A stretch of 10,741 nucleotides of DNA from CAYOEZ01 sp964402955 (GTDB lineage: Bacteria; Chloroflexota; DTOL01; DAOUCN01), in the NCBI GenBank assembly GCA_964402955.1, contig CAYOEZ010000174.1:1-10741 (forward strand). The letters are read 5' to 3'. A program made the position numbers and the translations under genes. Shown here piece by piece: positions 5,895-10,741 of this stretch. How positions within the stretch are numbered: the stretch's first letter is position 1; each line of letters begins with the position of its first letter. Below the pieces are notes generated by a model that worked only from the letters and a program-made list of their open reading frames with translations, did no database searches and was not told the origin of the DNA.

Positions 5895-8800
5895 GTGCAA
5901 CGTCTTCCACGGCTGTTTTGGCTCGTCTCGCTTGCAATCGTGACCATGTTGGTGTGGCGCGCGCCCGGCCTCGTGTCGGGTCAACCGCTGCCGCAGGGAT
6001 CGACGCGCTACCTGAGCTTCACCGTTAACCGCAACAACGTGCCAGCCTGGGTGCAGTTCCGTGACCTCACCTTTAAGGTGTTGATTGGCGACGTCGATGA
6101 CGTCAGTGTACTTGGCGATGGGCAACCAGTCGCAGCCACGTATGACCCGGCTACCAGGATGGTCATGTTCACCACCCACGCAACATCTATCAATTTGATT
6201 CTCAGCAACTCAACCTGGGACGCGGCGGCTATCGGAGCCATCACTGTCGCCCCGTTGCGTGACGACAAACGCTGGGCATTCAGCCTGACCTTTGATGACG
6301 GCTACGTTGAGACCTATACCAACGGACGCAGCTATTTGGAGCGATACGGCTACACGGGCGGCATTGCCATGGTGGGCCGCTTCCTCGATCGCAACCAGAT
6401 GGGCAGCTACACCTACATCAACGATGCCCAGATGAGCGACCTCTACCTGTCCGGCTGGGGCATTTTCAACCACACCTACAGCCACCAATACGTAAGCTAC
6501 TTCGCCAACGCTGTCGCGGCGCGCACCGACATTGTCGCCGCCCGCACGCGCATCGGCCAGGGGCTGACCGCGGTTGCACCCGGCTTCCAGTCTTCCGTCT
6601 TCACCGCGCCCTATGTGGATATGGCCTGGCTGCCCATCGTGCGCGACAACGCCGCATTGCTCGGCACGTACCTGTTCCAGGGCTCGGGCAGCGAGATCAC
6701 GCGCGTAGATAGTATCTCGTACGGGACGAACGGTTTCCTGGCCATCGGTCGCAACGGCATCCGCCATGTTGACCCGGATTTTGACACTGTGCACAGCCTG
6801 GTCAGCGCCTACCCCAACAACCACTACTGGCTGTCGCTGCACACGCACATTGTCGACCCGGGCTGCGACCCGGTTGAGACGTCGATAGACTATCTGTACA
6901 GTGCATATGGTCCGGGCGGAACCGACGAGGTGTGGGTGGCGCCGGCCGACCGTATCCACCAGTACCTGCTCAACCGCGATATGTCCACGATTCCCGGCCA
7001 GGCAACCGTCAGTGCTGCTGCTCCACAGGGGCTCAGCGCCGCGTTGGCTGCAGCCGCGCCGCTGCTATCCGCCGAGATCAAGGGCGTTCCGGCTCTGACT
7101 GCCGTCAACGTTGCCACATTCCAGCAGGGCAACAGCGGCTACACGGGCGCTCAGGATACCTTCGTCGAGGCCGTCCACCCGGACACAAACTACAGCTCAT
7201 CGGCCGTTCTCACCCTCTCCACCCGCGGCTACGAAGAAAACAGGTCGCTTGTGAAGTTTGACCTGCAAGCGTTGCCGACCAACGCACAGATCGTCAAGGC
7301 GACCCTCGATTTCTATGTGATCAACCAGGGCACGGGGACGGTTTGTATGGCCGCCTATGACATGAAGCGCGCCTGGCAGGCGGCGCAGGCCACCTGGAAC
7401 CAGGCCAGCGCCGGCAATCTCTGGACCCAGCCCGGCATCAAGGACACAACCACCGATAGAGCCTCCGCCTACCAGCCTGGCTTCCGCATCCCGCTGACGG
7501 TTGGCAACGTGTGGCGCAGCCTGAACGTGACCGATGAGGCCAGGCAGTGGGCCGGCAATCCAGCATCAAATAGCGGCGTCCTTCTCCTTGCCTCGGGACC
7601 CACGGGTACGCAGTACGGCCTGGCCAGCTCAGATTTCAGCAACCCGACATTGCGTCCGCGCCTGACCATCAGCTACACTCTGCCCTATGGCACGCCAACA
7701 GCCACGGCTACGCCCAGCAAGACACCGACCGTCACGCCTACCCGCTCCGGCCCACTGGCGACAGCGACGTCCACAGCGACACAGCCCGCCGTCCCGCCGA
7801 CAGCTACGCCGACCAGCACACCAACGGCGACCGCCACAGCCACAGCGGCGGCGTATGCCGTGCGGGTGAATGCCGGGGGCAGCAGCTACATCGACAGCCT
7901 CGGCAACGCCTGGGCAGGCGACCAGATGTACCAGCCCGGAGCGTGGGGCTACGTCGTCACCCAGCGCAGTGACAGCTACACAACGGACGCTGCCATCGCC
8001 AGCACCCCTGACCCGCTGCTTTTCCAGAACGAGCGCTGGTGGAATGCGCCCACCACGGTCGGCATCAACGGCTACCAGTTTGATGTTCCCAACGGAGCCT
8101 ATCGCGTCGAACTTGGCTTTGCCGAGATCTTCTATACCAGAGCGGGCGAGCGCGTTTTCGATGTCATCGTTGAGGGACAGATCATCGGCCCGCTCGACCT
8201 GGCGGCGCTCGTCGGACCCAATACGGCATTTGTACGCGCCATCACGGTCATCGTCAATGACGGTGCACTGAACGTTGACTTCTTGCAGCGCGTCGATGCG
8301 GCCAAGATCAATAGCATCAGCGTGGAGCGCACCCTGGCGACGCCGGAACCGACGCAGACAGCGACGCCGACACGCACGCTCACCGCCAGCGTGACCCGGA
8401 CAGCCACAGTCGCGGACACGGCCACAGGCACGGTCACGCCCATCTTCAGCTTCACACCCACCGCCACGCCGAGCCTGACCAGCACACCGACCGCGACGGC
8501 AACGAACTCCAGCACGCCGACGCCGAGCCGAACCGGCACGCCGGCCAATACGGCAACCCCAAGCCAGACGGCGACGCCGACGTCCACCAGCACCAACACG
8601 GCAACGCCAACCATTACGCCGACGCCAAGCAATACAGCCACGCCGACCAACACACCAACAACGACAAACACACCGACCAATACCGCAACGTTCACCTCGA
8701 CGCCCACACCGACGCCGGTCTACCTGGTACGCGTCGATTCTGGCGCAACAGCCGATTCGATCGATAGCCAGGGCCGCACGTGGTTGGCGGATCGCGCCTT

Positions 8801-10604
8801 CACAACCGGCCAGTGGGGATACGTCGGCGGCAGCGACTATAGCAACGCAACGCCCATCAGCGGCACATCTGACCCGCGCCTCTACCAGACTGAACGCTGG
8901 AATCTGTCTGCCTACCGCTTCACAGCGCCAAACGGCGTGTACTCAGTGACGCTCAAGTTCGCCGAGTTGTACGCGGGCACGAGCACGGGAGCGCGCGTCT
9001 TCGATGTCAAGCTGCAAGGGAGCACCGTTCTCGCCGATCTGGACGTGATGGCCCGGGCCGGCGGCCGCTACGCCGCATGGGATGAATCGTTTGTGACCAC
9101 AGTGAGCAATGGCTTGCTGGCAATCGACTTCGTCAACAAGAAGGGCACCGCCAAGGTCAACGCCATCGAGGTCATCGCGCTGGCCCCCGCCGCGCCCACG
9201 CCGACGGCGACAGAGACGGCCACACCATCGCCGACCGTCACCAGGACGCCCACCCTGACAAGCACACCAATCAATACGGCTACGCCTACCCCAACGGCCA
9301 CGTTTACGCGCACCGACACACCGACACGTACCGCCACGGCAACCCCCACAGCGACGTTTACGGCGACGCCGACACAGACGCCCACGCCAACGCCGACCTG
9401 TACCGCAACCCCTACCGACACGCCGACCAACACGCCCACGCCTGCATTTGCGCTGCGCGTCAACAGCGGCGGTCCTGCCATCACGGATAGTCTGGGCCAG
9501 GTCTGGTCAGCCGACCGGCCGTTCTCGACCGGCGCCTGGGGATACCTGAATCGGCCCTATCCAGTTCCGCCGAGCGAAGCATACACCACTACGCAGGCCA
9601 TCGCCAACACTGGCGATTCAATGCTATACCAGTCCAACCGCGCCAATATGGCATTCTATCTCATCACCGTGCCCAACGGCGCATACAGCGTCACGCTATG
9701 CTTCGCCGAGATCTACCAGTACGCCTACACCGGCAGCCGTGTCTTCGACGTCAAGATCGAAAATGTCAGGCAGCTCGCCGGCTTTGATGTCTTCCGCGAG
9801 GCTGGCGGCACGTACCGCGCCATCGAGCGCTCCTTCATCGTGAGCGTCACTGACAACCAGTTGACCATTGAATTCCAGCCGGCTGCCGCCATCATCAACG
9901 CCATCAGTATTGTGGCGGTGCTCCCGCCCACGCCGACCCCGACGCAGACAGCAACGCCGACGGTTACGCCGACCTTCACCAGCACACCAGCCGCCACCGC
10001 GACGCCGACGGCTACAGCAACTCCGTCGTACACACCGACCAATACGCCGACAGCCACGCCCACGGCGACCTTCACGCCGACGCCCACCTTCACGCCCACG
10101 TTCACGCCGACGGTCACGCCAACACCGACGTTCGTGCTGCGCTTGAATGCCGGCGGCGGCAGTTACACGGACGTGCGCGGCAACCTCTGGCTGGCCGACC
10201 AGGCCTACACGCCAGGTACTTGGGGTTATGTCGACGGCCAGAAATACAGCTACGCCGTTCCCATCCACGGCACAGATGATGATAAGCTGTACCAGTCCGA
10301 ACACTACTGGGCGGATGGCGGCACCTATCTCATCGACTTGCCCAACGGCAACTACAGCATCACCCTCAAATTCGCCGAGATCTACCCTGGCGGATACGGC
10401 GGCAGCCGGCGCTTCGGCGTGCGGGCTGAGGGGATCTTTGTCCTGACCTCAGTCGACATATACACTGAAAGCGGCGGCCGCTACAACGCGCTGGACAGGC
10501 AGTTCACGATCGCCGTCGCCGATGGCCAACTCAACCTCGATTTCGTGAAGGACCTTGGCGCGCCCCAGATCAACGCCATTGCCATCGAGACCGCCAGTCC
10601 ATAG
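5895..10604 (+). CDS. Secreted 1569-aa polysaccharide deacetylase (CE4/NodB) with DNRLRE domain and four malectin-like (CBM57) domains
   Basis: Residues 1-29 form a signal peptide (QRLPR, a hydrophobic helix, then GLVSG). Residues ~30-125 look like beta strands of no family I recognise. A NodB-type domain spans ~126-362. It has TFDDGY at 132-137 (catalytic and metal Asp positions 134/135), HTYSH with H193 and H197 (metal ligands), TAPY at 237-240 in the place of the usual RxPY, and LHTH at 315-318. An Ala-rich spacer follows. A DNRLRE/CBM96-like domain spans ~415-596 (DTFVEA, RSLVKFDLQALP, ATWNQAS, a C-terminal RPRLTISY). Then come four Thr-Pro linkers (57, 129, 88, 69 residues), each followed by a malectin-like domain, at ~654-812, 942-1096, 1185-1343 and 1413-1566. 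CE4 enzymes remove acetyl groups from GlcNAc-containing polymers or xylan, using a divalent metal. Secretion plus two kinds of carbohydrate-binding module point to an extracellular or matrix polysaccharide. The exact substrate cannot be read from sequence. Confidence 0.87.
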   Translation: MQRLPRLFWLVSLAIVTMLVWRAPGLVSGQPLPQGSTRYLSFTVNRNNVPAWVQFRDLTFKVLIGDVDDVSVLGDGQPVAATYDPATRMVMFTTHATSINLILSNSTWDAAAIGAITVAPLRDDKRWAFSLTFDDGYVETYTNGRSYLERYGYTGGIAMVGRFLDRNQMGSYTYINDAQMSDLYLSGWGIFNHTYSHQYVSYFANAVAARTDIVAARTRIGQGLTAVAPGFQSSVFTAPYVDMAWLPIVRDNAALLGTYLFQGSGSEITRVDSISYGTNGFLAIGRNGIRHVDPDFDTVHSLVSAYPNNHYWLSLHTHIVDPGCDPVETSIDYLYSAYGPGGTDEVWVAPADRIHQYLLNRDMSTIPGQATVSAAAPQGLSAALAAAAPLLSAEIKGVPALTAVNVATFQQGNSGYTGAQDTFVEAVHPDTNYSSSAVLTLSTRGYEENRSLVKFDLQALPTNAQIVKATLDFYVINQGTGTVCMAAYDMKRAWQAAQATWNQASAGNLWTQPGIKDTTTDRASAYQPGFRIPLTVGNVWRSLNVTDEARQWAGNPASNSGVLLLASGPTGTQYGLASSDFSNPTLRPRLTISYTLPYGTPTATATPSKTPTVTPTRSGPLATATSTATQPAVPPTATPTSTPTATATATAAAYAVRVNAGGSSYIDSLGNAWAGDQMYQPGAWGYVVTQRSDSYTTDAAIASTPDPLLFQNERWWNAPTTVGINGYQFDVPNGAYRVELGFAEIFYTRAGERVFDVIVEGQIIGPLDLAALVGPNTAFVRAITVIVNDGALNVDFLQRVDAAKINSISVERTLATPEPTQTATPTRTLTASVTRTATVADTATGTVTPIFSFTPTATPSLTSTPTATATNSSTPTPSRTGTPANTATPSQTATPTSTSTNTATPTITPTPSNTATPTNTPTTTNTPTNTATFTSTPTPTPVYLVRVDSGATADSIDSQGRTWLADRAFTTGQWGYVGGSDYSNATPISGTSDPRLYQTERWNLSAYRFTAPNGVYSVTLKFAELYAGTSTGARVFDVKLQGSTVLADLDVMARAGGRYAAWDESFVTTVSNGLLAIDFVNKKGTAKVNAIEVIALAPAAPTPTATETATPSPTVTRTPTLTSTPINTATPTPTATFTRTDTPTRTATATPTATFTATPTQTPTPTPTCTATPTDTPTNTPTPAFALRVNSGGPAITDSLGQVWSADRPFSTGAWGYLNRPYPVPPSEAYTTTQAIANTGDSMLYQSNRANMAFYLITVPNGAYSVTLCFAEIYQYAYTGSRVFDVKIENVRQLAGFDVFREAGGTYRAIERSFIVSVTDNQLTIEFQPAAAIINAISIVAVLPPTPTPTQTATPTVTPTFTSTPAATATPTATATPSYTPTNTPTATPTATFTPTPTFTPTFTPTVTPTPTFVLRLNAGGGSYTDVRGNLWLADQAYTPGTWGYVDGQKYSYAVPIHGTDDDKLYQSEHYWADGGTYLIDLPNGNYSITLKFAEIYPGGYGGSRRFGVRAEGIFVLTSVDIYTESGGRYNALDRQFTIAVADGQLNLDFVKDLGAPQINAIAIETASP
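7683..10595 (+). repeat. Four linker-plus-malectin units of the deacetylase protein
   Basis: Thr-Pro linkers occupy 7683-7853, 8331-8717, 9183-9446 and 9924-10130. Malectin-like domains occupy 7854-8330, 8718-9182, 9447-9923 and 10131-10595. The units have the same design as in the neighbouring gene, with shared motifs RVNAGG, WGYV, LYQxER, PNGxYxVxLxFAEIY and RVFDV. The 129-residue linker at 8331-8717 is the longest of the eight and holds a more hydrophobic interruption (PIFSFTP). The last domain has RRFGV in place of RVFDV. The alternation of ACN and CCN codons makes the DNA look like a degenerate satellite. Confidence 0.8.
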
Positions 10605-10634
10605 GCGCGTCTCTGGCGCACACATACGCATGTA

Positions 10635-10670
10635 CACACGGCGCAGATCGATGTTGATCTGCGCCGTGTG
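10635..10670 (+). terminator. Perfect 15-bp hairpin after the operon, probable transcription terminator
   Basis: The arm at 10635-10649 (CACACGGCGCAGATC) is exactly complementary to 10656-10670, with a 6-nt loop (GATGTT). It begins 30 nt after the last stop codon. No T-run follows directly, so it is not a classical intrinsic terminator. It may act as a 3' stabiliser, a factor-assisted terminator or a REP-like element. GGCGC at 10615-10619 could also pair with GCGCC at 10672-10676 around an asymmetric interior loop. Confidence 0.5.
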
Positions 10671-10708
10671 CGCGCCTGGTAGGGCGGGTTTCCATGTCAG
10701 TGCTCGTA

Positions 10709-10725
10709 GGGTTTTACCCCTTTTT
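10709..10725 (+). terminator. Weak hairpin with T5 tract, possible back-up terminator
   Basis: GGGT (10709-10712) can pair with ACCC (10716-10719) over a 3-nt loop, followed by C and then TTTTT at 10721-10725. The stem is only 4 bp, so this is marginal. It supplies the T-run missing from the strong hairpin 39 nt upstream. Nothing else recognisable lies in 10671-10741. Confidence 0.2.
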
Positions 10726-10741
10726 GCTCGTTAACAACTTA

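Noticed and set aside
8132..8707. Minus-strand frames rich in VGVGV (also 3286-3504, 3817-4119, 4468-4728, 9068-9484, 9725-10117)
   Set aside because: These are the reverse complement of ACN-CCN Thr-Pro linker codons read antisense (VGV/GVG), not elastin-like genes.
8331..8717. CRISPR-like or satellite-like appearance of the repeated ACACCGACG blocks
   Set aside because: There is no constant repeat with unique spacers. The periodicity is the Thr-Pro codon pattern and stays in frame with the large gene.

Overview
The window looks like chromosomal DNA from a GC-rich filamentous or biofilm-forming bacterium, most likely a Chloroflexota lineage (Anaerolineae/Caldilineae type). That placement is inference. 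It rests on very large secreted proteins whose domains are joined by long Thr-Pro-rich linkers (TPTxTPTxT), on LVIVD and malectin modules, and on an upstream membrane protein of the YfhO/PTPS-related kind. No rRNA, tRNA, CRISPR array, insertion sequence or integrase is visible. All genes run on the + strand.

Layout. Positions 3-821 hold the C-terminal 272 residues of a polytopic membrane protein whose start lies outside the window. Positions 822-967 are a 146-nt gap with a plausible sigma70-type promoter and a possible short leader ORF. Positions 968-5827 encode a 1619-residue secreted protein: signal/anchor segment, an unassigned region, fourteen LVIVD-type beta-propeller blades (2 x 7), then four malectin-like (CBM57) domains, each preceded by a Thr-Pro linker. 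After a 67-nt gap, positions 5895-10604 encode a 1569-residue secreted protein: signal peptide, a NodB-type polysaccharide deacetylase (CE4) domain, a DNRLRE (CBM96-like) domain, and again four Thr-Pro-linker-plus-malectin units. A perfect 15-bp hairpin lies 30 nt after the last stop. The last ~70 nt hold no gene.

How it may work together (inference). The two large genes look like one operon for an extracellular glycan system. One protein is a large propeller scaffold and the other carries a carbohydrate-ester/amide hydrolase domain. Both carry the same four-fold malectin binding array, so they would recognise the same or related glycans outside the cell. The upstream membrane protein resembles proteins linked to surface-polysaccharide or glycosylation loci. 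The most interesting aspects are the parallel four-module lectin arrays on two unrelated N-terminal halves, the same Asp lost only in the last malectin module of each protein, the 2 x 7 blade structure with a strictly periodic first half, and a linker peptide repeated with almost every third codon base changed.
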